In this document: in pieces, positions 1-12,618 of the stretch
How the letters are laid out: the number at the start of each line of letters is the position of its first letter
Numbering within the stretch: position 1 is the stretch's first letter
Source: Megalobrama amblycephala
Taxonomy: Eukaryota > Chordata > Actinopteri > Cypriniformes > Xenocyprididae
Length of the DNA stretch: 64,000 nt
Direction: 5' to 3'
Assembly (NCBI RefSeq): GCF_018812025.1
Contig: NC_063045.1
Span: forward strand, 16,913,046-16,977,045
Program-made: the position numbers and the translations under genes
Notes under the pieces: generated by a model
The model's database searches: none
Seen by the model: only the letters and a program-made list of their open reading frames with translations
Told to the model about the DNA's origin: nothing

Positions 1-511
1 ATACATGTAATCTTTTGAACACTATTTTTTTTTAAACTCTATTTCTGTGCAGTAAAATTAACTTGAATGTATAACAAAATTTAGTAGTTTAGGCTTTAAA
101 ATATTGTTTGTAGGTAATGAATGCCAATATAATTTATGTTTATTTAATACTTATATTTTGTATAGAACAATTTAAAGGATTTGTTGTGGAAATAGCCTAA
201 AATACATGTTTAGCATATTTTTTTGTAAAAATTTCGTTTTTACCGGCTAGCCCGGCTTCAGGTTGGCATAGGGGTATTTAATCCCACCACTGCGTAGGCT
301 TTTTTAGTTCCCCTTGCGCTACAAATCTTTTAAATTTAATGGTATTCAGAAAAACAGAACAATAATGACAAATATAATATATAAACGTCAACCCCAAACC
401 AAATTAATTTAAAGCTAAACTGAAATAGAAACCCATTTGGCATAAATCCAAATGTTTCCATATGCACTATTTGGATCCTATAGCCTATTTATTATTTAAA
501 CGCTCTGGGTA
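1..511. other. AT-rich sequence without a gene
   Basis: No open frame with recognisable similarity, no splice-bounded exon and no clear repeat boundary is visible. It ends where the hairpin repeat at 512 begins. Confidence 0.5.
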
Positions 512-616
512 GCGTTTCCCAAAAGCATCGTAAGCCTAAGTTGATCGTAGCTCCAAGCTCCATTGGTTTCAATAGAGCTACGATCAACTTAAGCTTACGA
601 TGCTTTTGGGAAACGC
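512..616. repeat. Hairpin (foldback) repeat
   Basis: Two 42-bp arms, 512-553 and 575-616, are inverse complements with one mismatch, around a 21-bp loop. The arms start and end with GCGTTTCCCAAAAGCATCG. It could fold into a long RNA or DNA hairpin. It resembles the palindromic MITEs common in cyprinid genomes. No target duplication was identified. Confidence 0.85.
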
Positions 617-622
617 AACCCT

Positions 623-1837
623 GGGCTGGATTTCCCGATAACGTTGTCTCTCAGCGCGCTACGAAGACCCTAAAGTATACCTTAACTGAATGTATACCTT
701 TTTCAGGCATGTTCCCCGAACTATACCTTAGGAGGTTGCTTAAGATATACCTTCTTAAGTGCGACGTTACCAGGTGCTGCCCATGGCACTGAAGGTGAAT
801 TGGTTGATATCGATGGCTCGAGAATCGAGAATTCACTCTATACAGGGGCTGCTTCACTATGTTATGTGAGAAATCAGTGTTCTTTATAAAAAGAAGCACT
901 TCAGAAGTAGAAAATGCATTTATCAGGACTCATTGGATCTTATAAAAATAATCCAAGTTACAAGCTAAATCTATCTTGTAATTTATCTATATTCTGGGGG
1001 TGCGGAGCCCCCATCAGCGCGAGTTTAAGGCGACAGTTATTTAGAACATAATTTTAGAATGTATTAATTCCTTGGAGACACGTCATGCAGCTGGCAGATA
1101 TGTATGTAAATCGTTTATATCGTTTTTCCTTTGTTATTCAAAATATTCACAAACTTGTTAACTACACCAAGCATTTTATGATATATTCCGATTGTAAAAT
1201 ATGTGGAAGTGAATTTTTGTCGCGCGATGAGTTTGCACCGCAATTCAGAGCTGTCGGATTTACTTAATTTTCCCCGAAATACATTAAAGTATGTGGCTGG
1301 TGAACTGGGAGAAGAATAGAGTAAACTTATGTTTCATACACAATGTGTATCTGATATTAATAAAACACTTCGTCAAATTATATAATTGAAAGGGTTATTA
1401 TTGCAGCTTCTATAGACATCGGTGTATTGAATTTGAATTTAACAAACTATAAATGTATTTTTATATAGCCTAGTGCCTCATTCATATGTGTATTTAAATG
1501 ACTGAAATCTAAATAAACCTGATGTGGGGTTGAAAACACTAAATATAGTTGTGATATATGACAAGAGCTGAGCGCGTCTGTCTCTGGATCAGAGCTAAAG
1601 CACATTTGAAGTGAATCTTTGCATTTTATTCTTTGTCATTATCCTAATTGAACACTGGGTGCATTACAACTTCAGAATTATATTCGTATAGACTGTCAGC
1701 AGTGATAAGGTATAGTTAAGAGTGGTCCAGACCAACCTTACGAAAGTATGACTTACAGAAGGTATACAAGAACGTTTCGGGAAACATGTATTAATGTTAA
1801 CGACGTAGAGTTAACAAGGTTTCGGGAAATTCAGCCC
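623..1837. mobile_element. Non-autonomous DNA transposon with terminal inverted repeats
   Basis: The left end GGGCTGGATTTCCCGA (623) is matched by its imperfect inverse TCGGGAAATTCAGCCC at 1822-1837. The interior (~1.2 kb) has only short frames with no recognisable product. The element directly abuts the hairpin repeat at 512-616. No target duplication is evident, so the superfamily is not assigned. Confidence 0.6.
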
Positions 1838-2807
1838 TGATTGTACACAGACTAAAATGAGCAGTGGCTTTTTCTGTATTTGGTTGAATGTATTTTGTTT
1901 TGACAATAAACAGGCTGCATGCGATGTCAAGTTATAGTAGCCTAGCTAAAACTGATATGGCGCCGGCGCGTTCACTTGAATTTTCTTATAAAAGCATAAA
2001 CAACTTAAAATACTCAGACATTTATGGTCATAAGAGTAACACCATTCGAATCTGTGTAGGTATAACTATTATTGTAACTATTATTTGCACTCACACAATA
2101 AAACATTGCTTGAAAAATAAAGACAAGCAATGCCTTTCCGTGAACTTCTCAAAAATGAATCGAAACTCATCATATGGTCTACTTGTCGCATTTTTTTTCT
2201 TTCATTTTCTTAATATGTTAATTATTTAGGTTTAATATATTTCGTGTATGCCTAGCTAGAAATAGGCTATTTATTCCTTTTATAAGATTTCATCTTGTTT
2301 TTTCTTCGTTCACAGAAGACCTTTTTTGAGGTACTGTCTCCACTTTCATTCATCAGTTTTATTTTGATAAATAGGTCTATGACAATATAGCATTATTTTT
2401 GTATCCGTAGCGCAGGCCTGTGTATTTTAGCAAAATTATTTTTGAATAGACCTATAATAAAATGCGACTGAAACACCAATGATAATTTTTTTCTCTCAAA
2501 AACTTAATTCTGACTTTGTGCATGTGGCATAATCAGGTGCGAGTTATTTTCCAGAAAGTAAGTAATGCTAAATAATAAAACTGTGTTTTATTAGGCTATT
2601 AGAAACTGCATAGGCTACACGGCAATAAAACAATAATATTGTGTTCATAACTCTATGGGCATTGCCATCGATACAGGCATCTAAAGGTATTTTACACTAT
2701 ATTTGCTTCTGCTTTTCGAGTGCGGAAGTGTGATAAAGGCATGATAAATTCTCTATTATAGATCAGATAAAGGTATAGCCTATACATTCACGTCATATAT
2801 GCCAACA
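1838..2807. other. AT-rich sequence without a gene
   Basis: The longest frame (1888-2229, plus strand) is low-complexity and hydrophobic with no family resemblance and no splice context. I see nothing to annotate. Confidence 0.5.
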
Positions 2808-2912
2808 AAATGTCGTTTTAACGACATAACATCTCGTTATTACGAGAAAAGATGTCTTAACAACATAAATTCTCGTTATTACGAGAAAAGATGTCTTAAC
2901 GACATAATTGAG
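2808..2912. repeat. Palindromic short tandem array
   Basis: About two and a half copies of a ~39-bp unit. Each unit contains the near-palindrome CTCGTTATTACGAG followed by AAAAGATGTCTTAAC and a GACAT block. The units are themselves partly self-complementary, so the array can form alternative cruciforms. Confidence 0.75.
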
Positions 2913-3239
2913 GGAAAAAAATATTATGTATGAGGCAATACGCCACCGTAATATATAGCCAAGATGATCACACATATGGTGTAGTATTTTATTGGCTCCT
3001 TACAAATTTACAAAGTTTTGGCCTTGATCGAAGGAATATCCACTGTAATCCCCCACGGCTATTTTAAATAATAGTTTTACGTTTTCATATGCATATTTCA
3101 TATTAATTATTATGGATTATAACTCAACCATTATAATCATCTGCCAAATTTATCCTCGACAATTCCATGTTGTTTTGATTGAGTTTAATGATAATACTGT
3201 CCTAAACCTATAGCGGACAAAAACATAACAGACTCAAAG

Positions 3240-3780
3240 CCCTAAAGAGTGAGCACACGCTTTCGACATGCACTTTTGAGAACTCTAAGGAAAGAGCGCG
3301 TTCTCTTCGCCTGATGGACACTTTAAACACACGTTTGCACTGCCTGTTTGGTTTACCTGTTCACACGTTCATAACGAGCGTTTTGTCTGACTCAAAACGC
3401 ACGTGTTCGACGCCCATTTTTGTTATGATAAACGCACGTCAAAAGCGCGCGTTTTTGGTCACTCCAAAGCGCACGTCAAGAACGCGCGTTTTAATAGCAA
3501 ATCACACGCCGAGAACGCGCGTTTTGGCACACAAAAACGCGCGTTCTTGACGCGCGTTTCCCATGATACCAAAGCGCGCGTTAAGAACGCGTGTTCTTAA
3601 CGCAAATCACACGTCGAGGACGCGCGTTTTGCTGTCAAAACGCGCGCTTTTGACGCGTCAGTGTGCAATCAGACGTCCGACCAGGCGTTTGTGAGTACTT
3701 TGGCTTGCCATAATATCTGACGTCTGACGCCTGAATACTATGGGATTTTGGCCATACGGCTGGCGTGCGTATACACGTTA
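3240..3780. repeat. CpG-dense degenerate array of AACGCGCGTT-like words
   Basis: Within an AT-rich setting this stretch repeats variants of the self-complementary words AACGCGCGTT, GACGCGCG and CACACG at irregular 15-40 bp spacing, densest at 3430-3660. It resembles subterminal repeats of a DNA transposon rather than a CpG-island promoter, because no exon or conserved frame follows. It may be the outer end of the foldback that starts near 3906. Confidence 0.55.
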
Positions 3781-4708
3781 GTTCTCCTCTCAGTTTGCTT
3801 AGCAATCATCACATTTTGTTGAAGTCACCCCTCATAGACTCGGTGCCGAGACGATCGCGGCACTGCTGCTTACGCGACGCTCCTGCCTGACGCTTTACGA
3901 GCTGCTCCTGTAATGGCGCGGGATCAGTGCCAAAATCAAGCTTCCGAACGACCGACCGACCGATCGAACATCAAACCGAACGTCTATCCAAACGTCTTGT
4001 ACTTTGAGCGTCTAACTGAGCGTGTCGACCCACGTGACGACCTGACGTGACGCCAGCGTCTTGAAATTAACTGGTTTTTAACCATGTAAGGTGCCAAGCT
4101 GATGTGTAAAGACTATAAATGTACATTACAGGCATGAAAGTATGTGTTTTACTAGCATATAACTGTAAAAAACATCCTAGTCTTAATTTGATCCATACAA
4201 TCATGTTAACTGTTAGTTTTATTGCCTACTGTACAATATAGCCTATACCAGTCCATCAGACCTCTTTATCCTACTTCCCAGGAAATCTACAGAATACCAA
4301 TCAGGTAATGTGCTCCAGGACAGCCTTTAGTGTGGGCTGTTAAACTAAACTCTGCTGGTCGTGTCCCTGCAGGAACTAAATTGTATAGCCTTGCTTTATA
4401 CACCCTTTTCCACCAGTTACTTTAAAAAATAATAATTAGTTATAGTAGTTACTTCTCACAAATAGTAGCTGAGTTAGTAACTTAGTTATTTCATTCTCAA
4501 TTACCAGGGAAAGTAACTATTGGGTTACTTTTTAATTTTCTTTTTTCAAATATGTCAAATAACTTGCATGCCCTAATATTAAATATGTTAAATGAATGAA
4601 ATGGACACTAAATAGAATAAAATATTTTTATAAAACATTGTACCTAATCTACACTATTTTAATGTTGCTGTGGGGCAACGTGAGAGACAACTATCAAATT
4701 CAATATAT

Positions 4709-6253
4709 GTACATATATGTTGTTATTGTTGGCGTTCCGTACGCTTATTATTATTCTTCTTCCGTTTCTTCTTCCGCTCTTGAAGTCTATGGCAGCCCAT
4801 AGAACCGCTTGCGGGAAAGTTGTGAAATTTGGCACACTGTTAGAGGACAGTCTGACCTTTGTCCATAGCAAATTTGGAGTCTCTAACTCAATCCCTCTAG
4901 CGCCACCAGCTGTCCAAAGTTGCACTTATGTTTATGTTAATAACTTTTGAACCATAAGGGCTAGAAACAAAATTCCTTTTTCCTCTGATTCTTTAGGTCA
5001 AGTCGAATCGATGGCACCCTATGACGTCATTTTCCGTCATGAAATTTTTTCCGCCATTTTGAATTTTCTGAAAAACGTACTTTTTCGAACTCCTCCTAGG
5101 CCGTTACTCCGATTTTCACGAAAATTGAACCAGATCATCTTCAGACCATGCCGACAAAAAGTTATGGAATTCAAGTTGATTCCTCAAACCGTTTTCGAAA
5201 AACACGCGAACAAATTGTAAGTAGTTCTTGCGAAAATAGACATAAGGCTGTTTCTCCGCAACGCTTTATCGTATTCAGACCAAACTTGGTACCTGTCATC
5301 ACAAGCATGACCTGAGGCAACATGCAGCGTTTCGGCGCAGCGCCACCTAGTGGTGCGGAGATATGAAAAATTGATATTTTTCCTTATAACTTCTGATGGC
5401 TTTGGCCAAAAATCATGAATTTGGTCTTGTTCGATTTGGGGCATCATGCCGAATCGAATGATATCCAATTTTCCCATATCGGACATTTTGGCTGTCAGCC
5501 ATTTTGAATTTTGTGCTAAAATGCTGTATTTTATGAACGCAGTAGCGTATCGTTATGAAACTTGGTAGGGGTCATCAGCACAATGCCCTGAAGGAGCCTG
5601 AGAAGTTTCGGACCAGCGCCACCTTGTTGTCAAAAGTTATAATGAAATTTACAAAAATGCTAATAACTTTTGACTATATTGACCGATTGTAATGGAACTT
5701 GTCTCAGTAGATTCCTTGGGTCATGCTGAGAACATAGATATCACATTTTCCATAGTCAGCTGAACTTCCTGTCCGCCATATTGTTTTTCTTTAAAAACCT
5801 ACTTTTTCGAACTCCTCCTAGACCGTTGCTCCGATTTTCACCAAAATTGAACCAGACCATCTTCAGACGATGCTGACAAAAAGTTATGGATTTCAAGTCG
5901 ATAAGTCAAACCGTTTTCGTATAGCGGAGCAAAGAATTTGAGGCATGATGCAAAAACGACTCTTGACGCTGTATCTCTGCAATGCTTTGACATATTGACA
6001 CCAAACTTTGCAAGTGTCATTGTCACCTCACTCTGAACATACCGCAACAATTTGGACACAGCGCCACCTATTGGTCGAAAGTGATAAACCAGTAAATCCT
6101 CATTTTTGATCATTTTTCAGCTCGTTTGTCTAGAATGATCTCAATAGGTCTTTAATTGCTCACTGTTGCAGTTGGTCTGATGCTCCCAGCTGTGTTGGCT
6201 GGCTTCTTGTGCCGTTTTTGTGCTTGGCCCCGTAATTGCTGCTTGCAGCTATA
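4709..6253. mobile_element. Insertion in the left foldback arm, no terminal inverted repeats
   Basis: The intact right foldback arm shows the uninterrupted target, so the insertion can be delimited to within a few bases; TATAT occurs at both junctions and may be the target duplication. The element begins near a TTATTATTATTCTTCTTCCG tract and ends near GCTGCTTGCAGC. It contains an internal direct repeat: ~125 bp at 5076-5205 recur at 5795-5920 with roughly 90% identity. Short frames occur but none resembles a known protein. It matches my impression of a common fish repeat of uncertain class. Confidence 0.7.
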
Positions 6254-7577
6254 TTTGTAAATATTATCATTACTATGGAACAATAAAACACAATAGATGG
6301 TTTAGAACTTTTAATATTTATTGCACAGGCTACAACTGGCCAACAAATAAGTCTAAAAATAAATTATGCTTGATCCTTCTTGACTTATGATCCGCTCTTA
6401 TTCACGACATGAAATTTATCTGTACTGTAGGCTACTGTTGGTAGCCATTAAAGAAAACGTATTTAGTTTCACATTTATGTTTAAATAGGCCTATTATAAT
6501 GTTATTTTTTTATTTAATCTATTTGATAATGAAAAGTGAACAGCATGAGTAAGATGCATCATATGATGCCAATATATCGGGAGTCATGGAGTGGGTCAGA
6601 CATGATTTTGACCACTTCTTTAAGTTTTGTTTTGTAGAAAGCCTTTCTTAAAGTGAATTTCGTTTTGTAAAAAATGTATCGTAATTTAAATCAATGTTTC
6701 ATCAACCAATTGCCTAGATTTAATAAGTAAGAAGCAAATAAAGTAGACAATATAATCATGGCAGGCGCGGGCGCGGGCGCGATCACTGGCGCGTGAACTG
6801 GAGCGCGACTTATAGGCTAAATGAACCGAGACTCAGTATAGTCTGCTTGACTCACAGACATGAGAAATATATCTATAGAAAGCTTGACATGTCTACTTTT
6901 ATGTAGTCAAATTGGTGTGGTTCTAAAAACAAAGTATGGTCACATCAAATGGGCCTACTGATTAAAAAAAAAAAGAAAGAAGAAATTGTTGTTGTTTGCA
7001 GGGGCAGTATTTTATAATTAATTTATAATTGTATTATAGGCCTAATTATAAATAAATAGGGTTAGGGTCTCAATAATTTGATAATAAGCATTAAGGAATC
7101 TTGCAGCTATTCTATTTCTATAAGTTAAATAATATGATCAAGTCACCGCTCTGTAACAAATTAGAATGAAAAAAAAAAATTGTAAAAGTTTTTGGCCAAT
7201 CGAATCAAACTTTAGGCTACTGTTTACAAAAGACGAGGTCGAATTCCAATGTGTGTAGATGTAAGAAGTAGATGTAAGTATAAGTATACATCTGATTTAA
7301 ATGGTCAGGATATTTTATGCAATATATCAATAGCTTATTTAATTTAGGCGTAGCTTATAAAAAGCAGATAGGCTATTTAGGTTGCAGATTTCGCTACTTT
7401 TGGTAAAGCATAGGCTATTTCTCATTTGAAACATTTCGAAATTAGAAGTCTGTTCCTAAAACTTTTAATGGGAGATGGAGAAAATGTTCGTGGAATGTCT
7501 CGTTCTTTTCCAAATTAGCCGTCCAAGCATGTGGAAAAGGATACAATCGAATCATGAGTTAAATTAAGGTAAGAAAA

Positions 7578-7706
7578 GCACAAACGTGTTACAACGTGTC
7601 TTTACACGTAAACAACACGTTGGGAAGACGATCGGTTACTCACACTTCCGACCGATCGCCATAGGAACGCGTTAACAACACGTAAGTACGTGTAGGAACG
7701 TGTTAC
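7578..7706. repeat. Small imperfect foldback in the spacer
   Basis: Words such as AACAACGTGT, ACACGTAAACAACACG and GATCGGT occur in both orientations around a centre near 7645. It is probably a small MITE. Confidence 0.5.
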
Positions 7707-10008
7707 ATGAAATAAATATATGATTTTTCGCTAGGTGGCGACAAGTGTCTGATAAAATGTATTTTATGTATCATTGTAGCCTATCATTTATTCAAGAGAT
7801 CAGTTCAAAAACTCAAGGCTGTGAAAATAAAGTCTGTTGTTTATCCTTTTGATATTTCATTTTAAAAAGTGACTGTCTATCGTGTTCTGATCTAGCCCCT
7901 TACATTTCCCTTCATTTGTAAAATTCAAAATTCACCTCTGCAATTCTTCAATTCATGACACATTAAAAAAAAAACTCTAATAGAAATGTATAGAAAATAT
8001 GCTTGACACTTGACAGTTTATGGCAACTAGTTCAACCATTTTGCATTAAATGACTCATGCAAGGAACTAATGTTTTAAGGGTAAAACTATTCATCAGGGA
8101 ACAAATATCATATTTAATCTAAATGACAATTGATGAATTAGGAAACAGCAGACACACAATCAATTGCATGACTGTACCAAGAATTTTCAATTTTTTTTCA
8201 AGAGAATGAGAAATTGTTTTTATGATAGCCTAGTATGTATTTTTCATGTCTGATAATAAAATAAAAACACAGCAACACACTTCTATAGAATGTAAAGTAT
8301 AAGTTATATAGACAATATATTTTCTAAAAGGCATGCCTCAATATTGACTTTTGAGCTCGGGTAGGCTACATAGCCTACCTTTAATCAACCAAATCAATCC
8401 TAGTTTTTATTTGTGTGTGTAGACAGATAATTTTACAGATAATTAAAGATAATTTTGTCACCAAATCTCATTCAACTGAGATGAAGGAAAGAGGGTAAGA
8501 GGAACTGTCCACTAAAGGAATTGTAATGTTAAACTTTCATTCAAAAACATTTTAAAGGCTCTCCTGAGGCTTCACATGATATCAACTGAATATTCTGTTG
8601 ATTTCATGGGAAAAAGGATAAAGAGACTCTGATGATATACTATATAGGCAATTACAATAATTAACAATTTATTAATTTAGAGTGTCTTGCATGGACTGTG
8701 AACATTGCAGCAGGAAATAAAATTAACAATAACAACAAGTTAGAATGACAATATAGGTCAAATAATTAAGAATATAGAATGTCTGTGGACAGTCTGCTTT
8801 TTGAAAGTAAAACAATGGAGGAGTACATGGATTCAGGAAAGAAATATGTTTGTGTTAGTGTTGTTTTAGATGTGTATTGCCTGTAATGTCCAGGATTTAG
8901 TATTTAGGTATAAAATATCTTTATTTAGTGCCTATAATGTCCATTTATAGTCTTTATTATCAAATAGATGAAATTAAAAAATAACATTATAATAGGCCTA
9001 TTTAAACATAAATGTGAAATACGTTTTCTTTAATGGCTACCAACAGTAGCCTACAGTACAGATAAATTTCATGTCGTGAATAAGAGCGGATCATAAGTCA
9101 AGAAGGACCAAGCATAATTTATTTTTAGACTTATTTGTTGGCCAGTTGTAGCCTGTGCAATAAATATTAAAAGTTCTAAACCATCTATTGTGTTTTATTG
9201 TTCCATAGTAATGATAATATTTACAATAATATATTGAATTTGATAGTTGTCTCTCACGTTGCCCAACAGCAACATTAAAATAGTGTAGATTAGGTACAAT
9301 GTTTTATAAAAATATTGTATTCTATTTAGTGTCCATTTCATCCATTTAACATATTTAATATTAGGGCATCCAAGTTATTTGACATATTTGAAAAAAAAAA
9401 AAATTAAAAAGTAACCCAATAGTTTCCCTGGTAATTGAGAATGAAGTAACTTAGTTACTAACTCAGCTACTATTTGTGAGAAGTAACTACTATAACTAAT
9501 TATTATTTTTTAAAGTAACTGGTGGAAAAAGGTGTATAAAGCAAGGCTATACAATTTAGTTCCTGCAGGGACACGACCAGCAGAGTTTAGTTTAACAGCC
9601 CACACTAAAGGCTGTCCTGCAGCACATCACCTGATTGGTATTCTGTAGATTTCCTGGGAAGTAGGATAAAGAGGTCTGATGGACTGGTATAGGCTATATT
9701 GTACAGTATGCAATAAAGCTAACAGTTAACATGATTGTACGGATCAAATTAAGACTAGGATGTTTTTTACAGTTATATGCTAGTAAAACACATACTTTCA
9801 TGCCTGTAATGTACATTTATAATCTTTACACATCAGCTTGGCACCTTACATGGTTAAAAACCAGTTAATTTCAAGACGCTGGCGTCACGTCAGGTCGTCA
9901 CGTGGGTCGACACGCTCAGTTAGACGCTCAAAGTAGACGTTCGGTTTGACGTTCGATCGGTCGGTCGGTCGTTCGGAAGCTTGATTTTGGCACTGATCCC
10001 GCGCCATA

Positions 10009-10423
10009 CTCCTGCTGCCTGTGTGAATGCATCCGTTGGTTGACATGCACGCTGAAAAAAATATGCGCTACTCACGCGCCGCTTACGCTTGCAGTGTGAA
10101 ACAGGCCTAACTCTGTGCCACCGCATCACTAGATGTGTTAAAAATAATGAGAATATATATACATATATATCCGAGTCCTGATCGGGAGGTAACGTCCGAT
10201 TCCGATCGAGTCTGAAACCACATGATCGGGCCCGATTTCCGATCACGTGATCGGATCTGGACATGCCTAATCAAGAGTGCAAAACAGACACATCCACCCC
10301 ACACTAGTGTGACTATAAAACTGAGCAAGTTTTTGCAAATGTGAAATATCAAGAAAATCAAGAATTCTGCCACTATGCAGGAAAAAACAGCAAGTAAGAA
10401 GTTTACACACGCACACAAATGAA
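10009..10423. other. Flank between two transposons, no gene
   Basis: Contains a CpG-rich strip (10060-10110) resembling a transposon end and GATCGG-type words at 10180-10260. The minus-strand frames crossing it are not recognisable. Confidence 0.4.
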
Positions 10424-11537
10424 CAGGGGTCTCATTTATAAAGCGTGCGTACGCACAAAACGGGGATGGAAACGTGCGTACGCCAGTTCCCACGCAAAGG
10501 TTGTGATCTATAAAAACAAACTTGACGGGAGAATGTGCGCACCTTTAAGCAAACTTTGAGCTGTGCGTACGCACATTCTGGAGACAAAAGCGATATGAAT
10601 TGAGATAGTAGATGTGCTACTTTCGATCACTTTTCCAGTGACATGCTGCTTTAATGACAGCGAGGAGCACTGGAAGCACAATAATTCCTCTTTAAACTAA
10701 ACTGCAGATGTTATGACAAAATATTTTTTCGAGAATGACGATCAGTGATGCACACTTAACTTCGATATTATGGAAGACACTGCTGGATTCGGTGGTCGAA
10801 CGGTTGTCCAGTTTGAATAGGTCCAATAATATCTTACTGTACAACCACAGCTGCAGGAGGTGTTGATGTCGTGTGAAGGATCTTCAAACAATTACCATTT
10901 GAAGGATATAATTTGAGGAAAACGGTAAGATTTGCATGTTTTCTTTTTAAAATACTTTGTCAGTGACGCGCCGTTTCGGACAATTGTATTTACACTAAAA
11001 TAAATAAGTAGGCCGATCTGTTTCCACTAAAAATAGCCTATAAACTTCCTAAAAGATATGTTCACCTTATCAGCAAAACTGCATAAATTTCATTTGAATT
11101 GTTTAAAACTATTAAAATACTATCTGGCCAGTGGAAATGAATGAATCAACTCAATTCTAAAACCTTTATCTTAAGTATTTTATACAATTTTGTTTTAATG
11201 GATAATTTGATATATTTATTCTAAAACATAAAGAGGATATTGGATGATCTTTATCAATATAATGTGTGGCACAAATTGCATTTATCGTCCATATCTAATA
11301 TTTTTTCAATGTCTTGTACCTCTGACGGTGTTAACCGTGGTGTCACGTGGATGGGAACATGTATGGAAATGATATGCAGATGTGGTTATGCATAGTAAAA
11401 CTAGGCATCGTAAGCTCCATATATGGTGATTTCGGGGAGGAGACAGGGTGGAGATGCACGTATGCACAATCGTCCGCTGACTGGGATTTATAAAGGGATT
11501 TGTGCGCAGGTTCTGGCGTACACATGGTTTTATAAAT

Positions 11538-11948
11538 CAGGGGCCATATTCACAAAACATTTTATCTTACCACTAAGAGTTCTCCAAAATAGCAGTAAAA
11601 GATCTTAGCTAAGAGTTTTCTCTTAAAACCTATTCACAAAGCTGCTGAGACAAACTTTTACTAAGGAATAGACTGAAGTCTTAAGCTAAGAGTAAGGGCG
11701 GGGTTGACCTCGTTGCTATGGAGTAAACACACAGTGATTGGCTGATGGGGAGGAGTCAGTGATTTAATCATAGAAATATTGTAGAATGATGTGTCATGTT
11801 TCCATATTAAAATAAAGGTTTTAAAATACAAATGTTGCCATAGTCAAAATAAAATGTTGCCATATTGTTGCCGTAAAGGTTTTAAAATGTAAGCTAAGTG
11901 TCACTAATTAAACTAGTATAGTTAATAAATAAATAAATAAATAAATAA

Positions 11949-12035
<87 letters not shown>

Positions 12036-12449
12036 ATCATTTGTAAGTGTGAACTCATGAAAACCACAGGTAATCAGACAATATTTATTTATTTGTTAAA
12101 GATTTTTTTGGCTCCTCATTGTAGATTCACATCTATAAATCAAAATGTATTGCATTTATGAAGAAAAAGTTCAGCACCCAAGGCTCAATGGTGTACACTA
12201 CAGTGTCTTTGGGTGGATTTGGACTGTCTGATTTGGTCTTAGTGACTTAGGAGTCCTCTTGACTACTCCTAACGTTTCACAGACTTAGGACCTAGTTTTA
12301 GCGCTAAAATGCTTTGTGAAATACTCTAAGCAAAAATTTAGGACTCCTAAAATTAGGACTGACACACCCATTATTTTTAAGAGTTTCTCCTAAATCGGCA
12401 AGTTAGGAGCTACTTTTAGCCTTAAGATGTTTTGTGAATACGGCCCCTG
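11538..12449. mobile_element. Nested TIR element with CAGGGGCCATATTCAC termini
   Basis: CAGGGGCCATATTCACAAAA starting at 11538 is the inverse of the end at 12430-12449 with one or two mismatches. The subterminal sequences are also inversely related (words such as CTAAGAGT and ACTCCTAA). It lies inside the element at 10424-12540. It carries the microsatellite at 11923-12032 and no gene. Confidence 0.7.
11923..12032. repeat. Compound microsatellite (AATA)n-(AT)n
   Basis: About eight AATA units run directly into an uninterrupted AT tract of roughly 80 bp. Confidence 0.97.
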
Positions 12450-12618
12450 ATTTTTTTTGTGCATACGCAGAATCTAGCTTTTGCGCGTACGCACACTTTT
12501 AGTAGGGATCCTACGCACAGTTTTATAAATGAGACCCCTGGTGTGGCTGTAACAATTATGGCAACACTGAGCCAAGACTCAATAAGAGGTTGAAATCAGA
12601 TCTGATTCTGGCCCTGAT

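Larger units (their letters stand above)
3906..10008. mobile_element. Large foldback element with ~1 kb inverted arms
   Basis: The sequence at 3906-4708 plus 6254-6530 reappears in inverse orientation at 9226-10008 and 8950-9225, with only scattered differences. The arms total about 1.08 kb each and flank a ~2.4 kb spacer (6531-8949) with no coding frame. The outer arm portions are CpG-rich (runs of GACGC and CGACCGAC words), the inner portions AT-rich. The left arm is interrupted by a ~1.5 kb insertion that the right arm lacks. Beyond 10008 the right flank has a sequence like another transposon end that the left side does not share. The superfamily is unknown. Confidence 0.8.
10424..12540. 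mobile_element. DNA transposon with CAGGGGTCTCATTTATAAA termini
   Basis: CAGGGGTCTCATTTATAAA at 10424 is matched by its inverse TTTATAAATGAGACCCCTG ending at 12540. The subterminal regions repeat GCGTACGCAC words on both sides. The interior has no recognisable coding sequence and is split by a second TIR element at 11538-12449. No clear target duplication was found. An element at 52351-52822 has related ends. Confidence 0.7.

Noticed and set aside
541..899. Overlapping 82-83 codon frames
   Set aside because: They run through the hairpin and transposon end and match no family.
2808..2912. Possible CRISPR array
   Set aside because: There are too few units, no unique spacers and no cas genes; the context is a vertebrate genome.
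3314..3600. 65-78 codon Arg-rich frames
   Set aside because: They are translations of the CpG word array, with repeated RARF-like residues and no domain.
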